Assembly (NCBI GenBank): GCA_902789175.1
Contig: CADANF010000018.1
Span: 1 to 51,819, forward strand
Direction: 5' to 3'
Source: an uncultured Lachnospiraceae bacterium
GTDB taxonomy: Bacteria > Bacillota > Clostridia > Lachnospirales > Lachnospiraceae
DNA: 51,819 bases
Shown here in pieces: positions 17,875 to 28,181 of this stretch. The notes under the pieces were generated by a model, which made no database searches, was not told where the DNA came from, and was given only the letters and a program-made list of their open reading frames with translations. Positions within the stretch are counted from its first letter, which is position 1. Each line of letters begins with the position of its first letter. The position numbers and the translations under genes are program-made.

Positions 17875-20526
17875 TTATTTAGAAAGCTGCGCTATACGTT
17901 CCTTTACTGATTCGTATGTTTCTTCGTATTTCTTTAACTTTTCTCTTTCTGCTTCTACCTTTTCCTTTGGTGCCTTATCTGTAAAGTTCTTGTTAGAAAG
18001 CATTCCTGTACCACGCTTTATCTCTGCTTCGAGACGAGTCTTTTCCTTGTTAAGTCTTTCAAGCTCTTTCTCTACATCAACCAGATCTGCAAATGGCATA
18101 TAAATAACTGCATTATGGATAACCGCTGATACTGCATCATCAGCAACACCAGTCTTATCTTCCTTAACTTCTACTTCATTTGAATAAGCAAGGGCTCCAA
18201 AGAAAGCCTTTGAATCTTCAAATACACGTCTTACATCGCTGTTATCAGATACGATTATTGTCTTTGCCTTACGTGAAGGCGCAACATTCATCTCTGTTCT
18301 GATATTTCTGATAGAACGTACTGCTTCTTTAATGATATCAACGTTTGCTTCTTCAGCAGCAAAGCTGTACTCTTCATTAAATACAGGCCACTCAGAAGTC
18401 ATGATAGTTTCATCACCAGTTAAGTTGCAGTAGATTTCTTCTGTAACAAATGGCATATATGGATGAAGAAGCTTAAGCGCAGTAGTAAGTACTGTCTTTA
18501 AAGTGTAAATTGCAGCCGGCTTTGATGAGTCACTGTCATCCCAGAGACGAGGCTTAACCATCTCGATGTACCAGTCACAGAACTCTTCCCAGATAAATGA
18601 GTAGATCTTATCTGCAGCAATTCCTAACTCGAACTTCTCCATATTTTCAGTTACATCCTTAGCAAGAGTATTAACTTTGCTTAAGATCCATTTATCACTA
18701 AGTGTAAGATCTTCTATCTTAACAGCTTTTACTTCATCTTCTGAAACCTTATCGATATTCATCATGATGAAACGTGAAGCATTCCAGATCTTATTTGCGA
18801 AATTACGATTAGCTTCAACTCTTTCCCAGTAGAAACGCATGTCATTACCAGGAGCATTTCCTGTGATAAGAGTAAAACGAAGTGCATCAGCACCATATTT
18901 ATCTATTACTTCAAGTGGGTCGATACCATTTCCAAGAGACTTACTCATCTTTCTTCCCTGATCATCTCTTACAAGACCATGGAAAAGAACTGTGTGGAAT
19001 GGTAACTGCTTTGTCTGCTCTAATGATGAGAAGACCATTCTGATAACCCAGAAGAAGATGATGTCATATCCAGTTACAAGTACATCTGTTGGGAAGAAAT
19101 ACTTATAATCTTCTGAATCTGTATCAGGCCAGCCTACTGTTGAGAAAGGCCAGAGAGCTGACGAGAACCATGTATCAAGTGTATCCTCATCCTGCTTAAA
19201 ATGATTCTTTCCGCACTTAGGACACACTGCTGGCATTTCATCTGCAACAACCACTTCACCGCAATCCTGGCAGTAATATGCAGGGATTCTATGGCCCCAC
19301 CATAACTGACGTGAGATACACCAGTCACGGATATTATCCAGCCAGTTGAAATATACCTTGTTCATTCTTTCAGGTACAAGCTTAAGGCTGCCGTCTTCAA
19401 CAACCTTTCTTGCTTCTTTAGCCATTTCGTCCATCTTAACGAACCACTGTGGCTTGATAAGTGGTTCTACAGTTGTCTTACATCTGTCATGAGTACCAAC
19501 CATATGTGAATGAGGCACGATCTTAACAAGAAGGCCCAGATTCTCTAAATCCTTAACCATAGCCTTACGCGCTTCGTATCTATCCATTCCATCGTACTTA
19601 GAACCTGGACAGTTGATCGTAGCATCATCATTCATGATGTTTATCTCTTCCAGATTATGGCGCTTACCAACTTCAAAGTCGTTAGGATCATGAGCAGGTG
19701 TTATCTTAACACAGCCTGTTCCAAATTCCTTATCAACATAAGAATCTGCGATAACAGGGATCTCTCTTCCAACTAAAGGAAGGATAAGCATCTTGCCGAT
19801 GATATCCTGATATCTTTCATCATCAGGGTTTACAGCAACTGCTGTATCACCAAGAAGAGTCTCCGGACGAGTAGTTGCGATCTCTACAAATCTTCCTTCC
19901 TCTCCCTTTACAGGATAATTGATATGCCAAAAGAACCCGGCCTGCTCTGTATGCTCAACTTCTGCATCAGAAATTGTTGTCTGACATACAGGACACCAGT
20001 TAACAAGTCTTGAACCTTTATAGATCCAGCCCTTATCATAAAGCTTCTTAAATACTGTATTTACGGCCTTATTGTTTCCTTCATCCATTGTGAATCTTTC
20101 ACGCTGCCAGTCTGCAGATGAACCCATACGCTTTAACTGGTTGATGATACGTCCACCGTATTCTTTTCTCCAGTCCCAAACCTTTTCAAGGAAAGCTTCA
20201 CGGCCGATCTCATGCTTATCGATTCCCTGTTCCTTTAAAGAATTAGTAACCTTAACCTCTGTAGCAATAGCTGCATGGTCTGTACCAGGCTGCCAGAGAG
20301 CATTATACCCCTGCATTCTCTTCATACGAATGAGAATATCCTGCATTGTATTATCAAGGGCATGTCCCATGTGGAGCTGTCCTGTGATATTTGGAGGTGG
20401 CATAACGATAGTAAATGGCTTCTTGCTTCTGTCCGGATCAACATGGAAATATCCATTGTTTTCCCACTTACTATAAAGTCTTTTCTCAATCTCTTCAGGA
20501 TTGTAAGTCTTGTCTAATTCTTTCAT
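17875..20526 (-). CDS. valS: Valyl-tRNA synthetase
   Basis: ValS charges tRNA-Val in the cytoplasm. The 883-residue class I enzyme has the HIGH-type motif in PPPNITGQLHMGHALD and KMSKS in GRKMSKSLGNGID. It also has a CP1 editing domain and a zinc-binding CQDCGEV...CPKCG insertion. A C-terminal coiled coil (DLVDVEKELERLNKEKTRL onward) is typical of ValS. Only 36 bases separate it from the upstream gene, so there is no room for a T-box leader. It is probably co-transcribed with the three upstream unknown genes and with gdpP. Confidence 0.98.
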   Translation of the reverse strand: MKELDKTYNPEEIEKRLYSKWENNGYFHVDPDRSKKPFTIVMPPPNITGQLHMGHALDNTMQDILIRMKRMQGYNALWQPGTDHAAIATEVKVTNSLKEQGIDKHEIGREAFLEKVWDWRKEYGGRIINQLKRMGSSADWQRERFTMDEGNNKAVNTVFKKLYDKGWIYKGSRLVNWCPVCQTTISDAEVEHTEQAGFFWHINYPVKGEEGRFVEIATTRPETLLGDTAVAVNPDDERYQDIIGKMLILPLVGREIPVIADSYVDKEFGTGCVKITPAHDPNDFEVGKRHNLEEINIMNDDATINCPGSKYDGMDRYEARKAMVKDLENLGLLVKIVPHSHMVGTHDRCKTTVEPLIKPQWFVKMDEMAKEARKVVEDGSLKLVPERMNKVYFNWLDNIRDWCISRQLWWGHRIPAYYCQDCGEVVVADEMPAVCPKCGKNHFKQDEDTLDTWFSSALWPFSTVGWPDTDSEDYKYFFPTDVLVTGYDIIFFWVIRMVFSSLEQTKQLPFHTVLFHGLVRDDQGRKMSKSLGNGIDPLEVIDKYGADALRFTLITGNAPGNDMRFYWERVEANRNFANKIWNASRFIMMNIDKVSEDEVKAVKIEDLTLSDKWILSKVNTLAKDVTENMEKFELGIAADKIYSFIWEEFCDWYIEMVKPRLWDDSDSSKPAAIYTLKTVLTTALKLLHPYMPFVTEEIYCNLTGDETIMTSEWPVFNEEYSFAAEEANVDIIKEAVRSIRNIRTEMNVAPSRKAKTIIVSDNSDVRRVFEDSKAFFGALAYSNEVEVKEDKTGVADDAVSAVIHNAVIYMPFADLVDVEKELERLNKEKTRLEAEIKRGTGMLSNKNFTDKAPKEKVEAEREKLKKYEETYESVKERIAQLSK

Positions 20527-20562
20527 GTCTCTATCCTCTCAAAAAAATATAAATCATATTAA

Positions 20563-21396
20563 CTAAATGGCCTGGTCTCTGAACTCATCCTTAAGTTCCG
20601 CCAGAATGATATCCATTCTCTTATCATAGTCTGTCATATCTTTATTCATCTTGTTATAGACAGCACGCTGTAACATGGCAAAGATGGTCATCTCACGGAC
20701 ATCATCCTTGGAATCACCGATCTCTCCCATTACATTTTCAAAATATTCATCATCAAGCCCCATCTTATGGACTTCATTGCGAAGTGTTGTGATATCTTCT
20801 TCTGCTGAGACCACAAAGAAATAACTCTTTAAGGATTCCGGATTTCCATTAAGTTCGTATGCCCTGAGGAAGAATTTTCTGGCATCATCCGTATCCATAT
20901 TGTTGGCAGCTGCAACACCTCTGTTATGATAGACATTTGCAAGGAAAACCTTATCCTGTATTTCCTTTTCATTATCAATGATATCATCATAGATCGTTGC
21001 GGCACGTATAAATCTTCTGGCGAGCATATAAGCATCCGCTTTTAATTTATAACGTTTTAAACGCGGAAGTTTCTTATATTTCTGCCACGCTTCCACATAT
21101 TCCTTAATCTCTTCCGGTGTATAATAATCACCTGCATTAAGGATCTCTACCAGCATATCCTGCGCAAATGACACTTTATTGGAAAGTGCAAATAATCTCT
21201 CTGCCAACTGAGCCATACCAAGCTCATCTCTTATCCAGGAAAAAAGTTTCTCAGATAATGTTGATTTGCTTATCAGCACAGTATTGTTATAGATATAAAA
21301 GCAAAGTTCCTCATAGGTATAGATCTCAACCTTGGTATTAAGGAATACAAAAGGAGTTTCTGCAGTCTTTTCTCTGCATATGATTATCTTTGACAT
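20563..21396 (-). CDS. Unknown protein, helical TPR-like repeats
   Basis: The 277-residue protein is not recognised. It has no signal peptide or membrane helix. Residues 1-90 mix strands and helices. From about 120 onward it is helical, with TPR-like pairs (RFIRAATIYDDIIDNE; VYHNRGVAAANNMDTDDARKFFLRAYELN). Its start overlaps the stop of the actin-like gene by one base (TGATG), and the large neighbour also looks helical. A scaffold or adaptor in a cytoplasmic complex with the two upstream proteins is a reasonable inference, nothing more. Confidence 0.75.
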   Translation of the reverse strand: MSKIIICREKTAETPFVFLNTKVEIYTYEELCFYIYNNTVLISKSTLSEKLFSWIRDELGMAQLAERLFALSNKVSFAQDMLVEILNAGDYYTPEEIKEYVEAWQKYKKLPRLKRYKLKADAYMLARRFIRAATIYDDIIDNEKEIQDKVFLANVYHNRGVAAANNMDTDDARKFFLRAYELNGNPESLKSYFFVVSAEEDITTLRNEVHKMGLDDEYFENVMGEIGDSKDDVREMTIFAMLQRAVYNKMNKDMTDYDKRMDIILAELKDEFRDQAI

Positions 21397-22649
21397 CAGA
21401 TATTAAACTCCTTTCTATATACTTTATTGGTTGTTGGAAATAACTTTCCAAAACCCAGGTCTTTTATGATAACAGCACCTTCATGTGGACTTTCAAATTC
21501 CACTTCAATAGAAAGTTTTGTAGTCTTATTAGGTCTCTTAGGTATTCCATGAATCTTCACCACTTCGCGTTTCTCGTCCATATTATGTCTGTTACGATAT
21601 CTTATGGTAACCTTATCTGTGTCATCCAGAATAACTTCCACGCTTCCGTGTGTGTTGTACCACTGTTTACCACCTTTTGCCACAGGAAGGAAAGTATCTT
21701 TCTCATCTCCAAGAGATATTCCCACATCAAAGAGGACATTCTCTTTAGTCTCTATAAAGAATCTTTCATAGAATTCCTTATATTCACCACCAACCGCTCT
21801 GTAGCATGCACCTTTAGTATAGATATTCTGTCCCACAAAGACTCGTCTTCCCTGACAAAGTACATTTGTAGACTTCTTCATCCATTTATTTGAAAAGCCG
21901 ACGCCTGTCAAAAAGACTGATGAAATATAAGCCTTCTTAACTTCATAATCAGCAATCTTCGCAAAATCTGCATCCATCTGATAAATGTCATTTCCATATT
22001 TTGAAAGGGACATCTGAGATGAATAATCCTCATGAGTCATAATGACCCGCTCAGGATTCTTGTTTCTTGCAATATCAATCCTGTAATAATTAAGACCATC
22101 TGCATTGTAATCATATAATGCAACGGAATTTATCCATAATTCCTGTTCCTGATTAAAGATATAATAAAGCCCACTATCCAGATGACTTGTCACTTCAATG
22201 GTTTCTTTACTTACTCCCATAACCTTATAAAGGCCGGAAAGGAGCTTATAGATTTTTGCATTATATTCAGGAATAGAGATTACCAGCTTCATTATCTTTG
22301 CATCCTCATATCTGTAAAGAAATGAGTCTATATGAAGCTTTACCATCATGATAAATAAATCCTGATAATTATATTCTTTTTCAGCCACCACGACTTTGTT
22401 CTGACTGAAAAGATTCTCGAAGATACCATCTACCACGACACCTTCTTCATTAAATCTTGCTTCTGATGCCTCACCACCGACATACCAGTGGTCTGTTTCT
22501 GTGCTATAAAATAAAATGTTAGGCATAAGGTATGTGTCTTTGTTGTTAAGCTGGCTGACCGATTCAGGTTCTCGCTTTATGTCATTATAATAAGACAGCT
22601 GAGTGAAATCCGAGCACAGATCCATACCTATATAAAAATTGTCTGCCAT
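21396..22649 (-). CDS. Actin/Hsp70-like protein (DUF5716-like)
   Basis: This 417-residue protein starts at ATG 22649, six bases after GGAGG; a GTG three bases upstream is too close to that site. The N-terminus FYIGMDLCSDFTQLSYYND resembles the phosphate-1 loop of Hsp70/actin ATPases, and VFLTGVGFSNKW resembles the adenosine-binding motif. The C-terminal third is beta-rich, as in a substrate-binding domain. From memory it matches the Lachnospiraceae family DUF5716, which travels with DUF5717; this assignment needs a profile search. It sits between the TPR-like gene (one-base overlap) and the giant gene (16-base gap). A chaperone-like role is inference. Confidence 0.72.
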   Translation of the reverse strand: MADNFYIGMDLCSDFTQLSYYNDIKREPESVSQLNNKDTYLMPNILFYSTETDHWYVGGEASEARFNEEGVVVDGIFENLFSQNKVVVAEKEYNYQDLFIMMVKLHIDSFLYRYEDAKIMKLVISIPEYNAKIYKLLSGLYKVMGVSKETIEVTSHLDSGLYYIFNQEQELWINSVALYDYNADGLNYYRIDIARNKNPERVIMTHEDYSSQMSLSKYGNDIYQMDADFAKIADYEVKKAYISSVFLTGVGFSNKWMKKSTNVLCQGRRVFVGQNIYTKGACYRAVGGEYKEFYERFFIETKENVLFDVGISLGDEKDTFLPVAKGGKQWYNTHGSVEVILDDTDKVTIRYRNRHNMDEKREVVKIHGIPKRPNKTTKLSIEVEFESPHEGAVIIKDLGFGKLFPTTNKVYRKEFNI

Positions 22650-22665
22650 CACATACCTCCATTAG

Positions 22666-25600
22666 TTACAGTAAAGTTAAGTTCTCCTCGAAAAGGTGAA
22701 CTGTATTAATATATACATCAAGATTCTGAAGCAGTTCTGCGTCATCTCTCATTTCCTGCTTCACAAGCATTGAATTGATAAATTCAAATCTGTTGAGATC
22801 AGCCTTGTTATAGGACTTCTTCTTAAGCACTTCACTTTCTATGATCTGAGCGTTTCCATCAGGATCATCAACAATTGTGTATACAAGTCTTTCTCCATGG
22901 AATACAACAAACTCCATGATATAGAAGCCTCTTACGATTTCCTCCATACGGGCTGTACGGGACTTAACCTTAGATCTTGTTCCTGTATCAAAGCTGTAAT
23001 CTACAAATACCTGTCTTACATTATCAGTTCTGTAAATAAGATAAGTCTTAAGGAAAATATCCTGTGGCAGTCTGATAAACTGAGCGTATTTCTTAAAGAA
23101 TGGCATCACTTTACCTGCATCCACAAAACGCTCAACAGTATCGATTATCCATTTCTTCTGTTCCTCAGTAAATCTTCCAAGCCTGCTGAAATAAAGTAAA
23201 AGAGCCATCTCGGATACTTCATCATCAATATTTCCTTTAAGGATCTCCTGATAAAGTGATTCAAATATATAATTTGGCACCTGCAGGTCATGTATCAGAT
23301 AATTATTTGCCGATAATCTAAGGAACGCTTTAACTACAAGGCCTCTGCTTCTTCCTGAATAATAAGTAGCAAATATATCATAGATATATTCAAGCTCAGC
23401 ATTTGCAAACATAGACTGAGCCAAAGTATTTTCCGCAAGAACCCCTATATCCTGTGCCTTACCCTTAGCTAATTTAAAGAGTGAAGAAAGTTCATCCACA
23501 CTACCGTTAAAATTAGAGATCATATAATTAAGGATGTTGGCATTAACCGTTCCTGTCTTATAAAGATTGAGGCAAAGGCTCATAAGGTCTTCTTTAAGGA
23601 AACCATCTGAATCTCTTACACCATAGTCTGCCAGACGATATAATTCATTTACATCCAGCTCATTAAAGCCGTAAAGCTTAACGGCTGAGAAAGCCTTATC
23701 GAACATATTCATATCGATAAGATAAGTGATTATAGTACGTGCATTGGCATGAGTAAGATATTCAATATCAAGTCTTCTTAAATATTTAACGAGAACATCT
23801 GTATCTAAGTTCTCATGATAATATTCGATTATATTAAGGCAGGCTCTCTGCTTAAAGTCATAAGAAATCTCATCACAATTGATGATCTCTCTGGCTGCAT
23901 TTACTTCCTTCGCATTTTTATAAGTAAATTCGCTGATACTCTCATAATTATAGAGAAGGATCCTGTAATCACGAGGGCTGTACTCACGACAGATCGGAAT
24001 ATAGGCCTTTTCATCCACGATACGCTCGAAATGATAAGGAATAGATCCCGCATATCTGTTACCATGCTTATCCTCAAATATTACTGATGCATTATCAGAT
24101 AAGATCTCCACATAAGCTTCTCCATTCTTAAGAGGAACTCTCTGAACTTTCTGAAGCTCTTCATGAGTAACGATAACAGCGCTTACATTTGGATTAAAAC
24201 ATACTATCTTTCTTCTGAAAATGATATTGATGAGCTTTCCAGCAAACATGGAACTAACAGTCTCCGGATCAAGGAATTCATCATAAAGAACAGTAAGATC
24301 ATCATTCACCTTACCTTCTATTATCATCTTCTCCATGAAATCTTCCATAGTAGGAGCATATTCATGATAGATCTTCATATGTTCAGCTTTATTATATATT
24401 ACATTGGCATAAAGATAAGCCAGTTCGTCCTGTGTAAGTGTATTCTTATAATTAAGATACATAAGGACAGAAGCAGGGATAATATCATATTTTGACTGAT
24501 CCATACTTCTTATATAGCACTCATTAAGGCCAATGAATTTAAGCGAATTCTGCACTGCATCTCTATAGAAACGGTGATACTTTCTATCAAGTTTTGAAGC
24601 AGAGATAAGCATTGAACAAAGCGAAGAAAGAACACTGATATTCTCATTTTCTTTCTTGATTATCTTCTCTGCCGTCTCAGCTCTTAAAGCCTCTGAGAAT
24701 TTATCTTCATTTGCTTCTTCGAAAGATTTTTCAACTTCTTCCTCTAAAGCTTCTGCTTCTCTGTCATAAGCATAATCCTCACTCTTAAGTCTGAGAGGAT
24801 CACCTAAAGGATTAATCTCTAACTTTCCTGAATCGGCTCCAACCCTTGTCGTCATCTTGTCAGCATCAAACTTATCTGCCGCATAAGAAGAGTCATCATC
24901 CTCTTTATAAACTTTATCAGAGTCATTTTCTTCTTCGTCAGTGCCTTCCCATTCAAAGAAATCCTCATCATCTTCAGATTCCATAGACTCAGTGGCGCTC
25001 TCTACAATATCACTGAAACTTTCTACAGTAACATCCGCCTGATTCCCAAAGGCATCCCTATATTCATCAACCTTACTCGAAAGGTTCTGAATATCTTCTT
25101 CATCATTCATTCTTACAGAATGGCCAAATTTAAGAGTGCCATCCTTCTTAAGTTTAATGGAATTTTCCATATCATACTTAAGAGTTTCCTTCTTAGGCGT
25201 TTTACTCTGATCCTGATTTTCTTTAACTTTCTTTAATTCTTCAACATTCTTGTCATAGATATGACGAAGCACATCGAATAACTGCTTATTAAAATCTTTA
25301 TTCTTTCCTGCAAGCTTTACAAACTCATTTAATACATCATCTGAGATATACTTATTGCGCATACCCCACTTAATGCCTGTAATGACAAAAGGTGTAAGTT
25401 CCTTAAGCATCATAGGATTCTGATTTAAAATGTCACAAAGCTCAAAATATATGATTGGACTATTTTCACCTTCATCATATAAAGACTCTAATTCATGATA
25501 AAGGACATTTTTATCTTCATTATAGACAGGGTCAACAAATAGCAGCAGCCAGAAGAAGAACATTTTTGGCTCCTGTGTTCTGAAGTTTCTTCTGAGAAGA

Positions 25601-26829
25601 TTAGCTGTTTTTTCAACAGTCTCTTTATCCCTTGCCATCATAGCCTTAAGATAGCTGTAATAGCACTTCTCCTGAGCAGTCATCTGATTTCTGTCTATAT
25701 CAGCTTCAATACGAAGGAATTCCTGTTCTACCCTTGAAGTTTCATCTGCAAGGATATTCATATGGATTATACCTAATCTGTATAAATCCTCCTCCGGCTC
25801 AAATTCATTTAAAGTCTTAAAACTATTTATAGTATCCTCAACATACTTATTGAGGCTTATCTTATCCATTCTAAAATCAAGATACGCCTTAGTTATGGCT
25901 ATCTTGCACTGCTTATATTCTCTTTCCTTAGCTCTCTGCTCCGAGTCAGCCTTTGGACGTTCTGGTTTTGTAAGATGAATCTCTACTTCAATCTTCTGAT
26001 AGATATTCTCTATTATGATCCTACCTGTATTTTCTCCTTCTGGCACATGTTCAGGAGAAATCTGCACCTTCAAGGCACACTCATTTGCAATGAAATCATC
26101 TGATGTTATAAACTTCTTTGATGGAATTATAAATTCAGCATCTGTTCTTATATCTGAATAAGTATATCCCCAGGTGTTCTTTGAAAGTTCAATCTCTATT
26201 GTTTCAGTATCTTCCGGCATCTCTAATTCAATCTTTGCTTTTGATGCTGAAAGAGTAACTGTACGTTTCTTATGAACGAGCACAAGAAATTCTTCTAAGG
26301 CCTGATCAACAGACTTAGAATCCAAAAGACTAAGATAAATCTGCTTAATAAGAGCCTCTTTCTCTATAAAGGTTCTCTTAAAATCATCCTGCACAAAAAG
26401 ACGGGCGGCTTCTCCCCATCTCTTCTCTGCTAAAGCAGCAAATTTAAATAAGTCATCTATACGTTCATCGCCATATTTAACACATGGTGGAACGATATTT
26501 ATATCATATGGAAGTTTGAATTCACCGCCGTCAGTAATGACATTGATATGTCCTTTATAATTCTGACCGGCTTCAAGACATGTTGCATCAAAAGAATATT
26601 TTACATCAAAACTTCTTGATACAAAGCTGTGATCTTCAAAACGGAGAGTATATCTCGAGTCATAGACCATTCCCTTTATAGGATATTTATTGGCGCTACT
26701 TACAGTAAAATGTCCATTGTAAACAGTACCCGCTTCAATGTTCAGTTTAAAAAATGTTTCTGAAATAACAACCTCAGGTCTGTCTATTCTAAATTCACCC
26801 TTGGCATACTGTTCAACTATAGCCTTCAT
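22666..26829 (-). CDS. Giant helical protein (DUF5717-like)
   Basis: This 1387-residue protein has no membrane helix or signal peptide. The N-terminal third contains beta-sandwich-like segments (FTVSSANKYPIKGMVYDSRY; INVITDGGEFKLPYDINIV). The C-terminal two thirds are alpha-helical repeats. An acidic, low-complexity stretch (about 600-700, rich in DEED) joins the halves. The size and context match what I recall of DUF5717, a family of Clostridia whose function is unknown. It opens the long leftward operon that continues through the actin-like gene and valS. The start is ATG 26829 with CGGAG upstream. Function unknown. Confidence 0.75.
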   Translation of the reverse strand: MKAIVEQYAKGEFRIDRPEVVISETFFKLNIEAGTVYNGHFTVSSANKYPIKGMVYDSRYTLRFEDHSFVSRSFDVKYSFDATCLEAGQNYKGHINVITDGGEFKLPYDINIVPPCVKYGDERIDDLFKFAALAEKRWGEAARLFVQDDFKRTFIEKEALIKQIYLSLLDSKSVDQALEEFLVLVHKKRTVTLSASKAKIELEMPEDTETIEIELSKNTWGYTYSDIRTDAEFIIPSKKFITSDDFIANECALKVQISPEHVPEGENTGRIIIENIYQKIEVEIHLTKPERPKADSEQRAKEREYKQCKIAITKAYLDFRMDKISLNKYVEDTINSFKTLNEFEPEEDLYRLGIIHMNILADETSRVEQEFLRIEADIDRNQMTAQEKCYYSYLKAMMARDKETVEKTANLLRRNFRTQEPKMFFFWLLLFVDPVYNEDKNVLYHELESLYDEGENSPIIYFELCDILNQNPMMLKELTPFVITGIKWGMRNKYISDDVLNEFVKLAGKNKDFNKQLFDVLRHIYDKNVEELKKVKENQDQSKTPKKETLKYDMENSIKLKKDGTLKFGHSVRMNDEEDIQNLSSKVDEYRDAFGNQADVTVESFSDIVESATESMESEDDEDFFEWEGTDEEENDSDKVYKEDDDSSYAADKFDADKMTTRVGADSGKLEINPLGDPLRLKSEDYAYDREAEALEEEVEKSFEEANEDKFSEALRAETAEKIIKKENENISVLSSLCSMLISASKLDRKYHRFYRDAVQNSLKFIGLNECYIRSMDQSKYDIIPASVLMYLNYKNTLTQDELAYLYANVIYNKAEHMKIYHEYAPTMEDFMEKMIIEGKVNDDLTVLYDEFLDPETVSSMFAGKLINIIFRRKIVCFNPNVSAVIVTHEELQKVQRVPLKNGEAYVEILSDNASVIFEDKHGNRYAGSIPYHFERIVDEKAYIPICREYSPRDYRILLYNYESISEFTYKNAKEVNAAREIINCDEISYDFKQRACLNIIEYYHENLDTDVLVKYLRRLDIEYLTHANARTIITYLIDMNMFDKAFSAVKLYGFNELDVNELYRLADYGVRDSDGFLKEDLMSLCLNLYKTGTVNANILNYMISNFNGSVDELSSLFKLAKGKAQDIGVLAENTLAQSMFANAELEYIYDIFATYYSGRSRGLVVKAFLRLSANNYLIHDLQVPNYIFESLYQEILKGNIDDEVSEMALLLYFSRLGRFTEEQKKWIIDTVERFVDAGKVMPFFKKYAQFIRLPQDIFLKTYLIYRTDNVRQVFVDYSFDTGTRSKVKSRTARMEEIVRGFYIMEFVVFHGERLVYTIVDDPDGNAQIIESEVLKKKSYNKADLNRFEFINSMLVKQEMRDDAELLQNLDVYINTVHLFEENLTLL

Positions 26830-26865
26830 TTCAATCTCCGTTTTACTAAAACATCTTGATAATAA

Positions 26866-26900
26866 CTGTCTCCATGATGTAGAATAGAGACAGGTTTTTT
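26866..26900 (+). terminator. Hairpin with T-run between divergent genes
   Basis: CTGTCTC (26866-26872) pairs with GAGACAG (26887-26893), followed on the + strand by G and six T. It lies upstream of the aminotransferase. It could stop antisense transcription or attenuate the rightward gene. The remainder of 26830-26995 shows no convincing promoter. Confidence 0.4.
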
Positions 26901-26995
26901 AAAATAAAAAACTAAATCAACTTATTATATCAGACTTATTATTTATTTTAAAGACTAAAAATATTAGCCACTATGTACCTTGGGGGAGGTTTTGT

Positions 26996-28045
26996 ATGAG
27001 TACAGGTCCACTCAGACTAGAACAATATGAAACAGTTCTATACAACTCAAATCTTAATCCACACGGAATTCCTGAGTCAGTTAAGAAGGCCCTTCTTAAC
27101 AGCGTTGACTCTATAAATAAATATCCTGATGTTTATTATGGGACTCTTAAGAATGCCGTATCAGAATACGTCCATTCGCCTCTTGATACCATTATCACCG
27201 GAAATGGTTCTTCGGATCTTTTAAGGCTTTTTGCTGCCCTTATATCTCCAAAGAAATCTATGGTACTGGTGCCAAGTTCAACCGAATATGAAAAAGTTCT
27301 CACCGCTTATGGCAGTGAGGTCACATATTATAACCTCGATGAGGAAAAAGAATTCCAGCTGGATCTTATAGACTTTCTTGCAAGTCTTGATTCATCCATT
27401 GATATGCTGGTAATTGGTAATCCTAACAATCCGACATCTAAAAAAATCAAAAGAGATGATATCGAGACCATAGCAGAAGTCTGTGACAGCCTCGGTATCT
27501 TCCTCCTTATAGACGAGATGTATATTGAATTTATTGATAATTATGAGGATTTTACTGCTGTACCACTTATTGAAAAGTTTAAGAATATGGCGATCCTTAG
27601 ATCTGTATCTAAATTCTTTGCAGTCCCAGGCATCAGATTTGCTTATGGGGTAATGAATAATCCAGATCTTATGTCTATAATCGATGCTACAACCACAAGA
27701 AACATCTCCGTCCTTTCAGCCATTGCTGCAATAGAGATGTTTAAAGACGAAAACTATATCCAGGAATCCCGCTCTACGATTCATACAGAGCGTTCCCTTG
27801 TATATCTTGCAATGTCTACCTGTAAGACTATAAAGCTTTATCAACCGGAAGCAAACTTTATGCTGTGCAAGCTTCTTAAAGAAGACCTGACTGCCAGTGC
27901 TGTTGCTGATTACTGCAACCTTCGCGGCATTGTGATACGTAAGTGTGACAACATCCGAGGACTCGGGAATAAATATATACGCTTCTGCTTTATGAATCCA
28001 AAGCAGAACGATCTGATGGTTAATACCATTCTAGAAATTGTATAA
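26996..28045 (+). CDS. PLP-dependent aminotransferase, HisC/CobD-like
   Basis: This 349-residue fold type I aminotransferase resembles histidinol-phosphate aminotransferase. The PLP lysine is in SVSKFFAVPGIRFAYG, the conserved asparagine is in IGNPNNPTSK, and the aspartate/tyrosine pair is in LLIDEMYIEF. The C-terminal arginine is in YIRFCFMNP. The N-terminal NLNPHGIPESV segment matches HisC and CobD. No his or cobalamin genes are near, so the substrate is open. GGGGGAGG lies upstream of the ATG. It is monocistronic with its own terminator. Confidence 0.88.
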   Translation: MSTGPLRLEQYETVLYNSNLNPHGIPESVKKALLNSVDSINKYPDVYYGTLKNAVSEYVHSPLDTIITGNGSSDLLRLFAALISPKKSMVLVPSSTEYEKVLTAYGSEVTYYNLDEEKEFQLDLIDFLASLDSSIDMLVIGNPNNPTSKKIKRDDIETIAEVCDSLGIFLLIDEMYIEFIDNYEDFTAVPLIEKFKNMAILRSVSKFFAVPGIRFAYGVMNNPDLMSIIDATTTRNISVLSAIAAIEMFKDENYIQESRSTIHTERSLVYLAMSTCKTIKLYQPEANFMLCKLLKEDLTASAVADYCNLRGIVIRKCDNIRGLGNKYIRFCFMNPKQNDLMVNTILEIV

Positions 28046-28051
28046 AACAAA

Positions 28052-28103
28052 AAAACAACCTCCACAAGCGGACTAAATATGTCCTTTTTAAGGAGGTTGT
28101 TTT
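28052..28103 (+). terminator. Aminotransferase terminator
   Basis: AAAACAACCTCC pairs with GGAGGTTGTTTT, with a smaller inner pairing around GGAC/GTCC, followed by a T-run on the + strand. It starts a few bases after the stop. Confidence 0.85.
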
Positions 28104-28181
28104 TTCGACTCGATATTAATACTCAAAAGCCATGTATTAAAGCACCCGGACGTGGATTTATATAAACGTACCAGGTATATT

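Noticed and set aside
20527-20562. T-box leader before valS
   Set aside because: Only 36 bases separate valS from the preceding gene, too few for a T-box.
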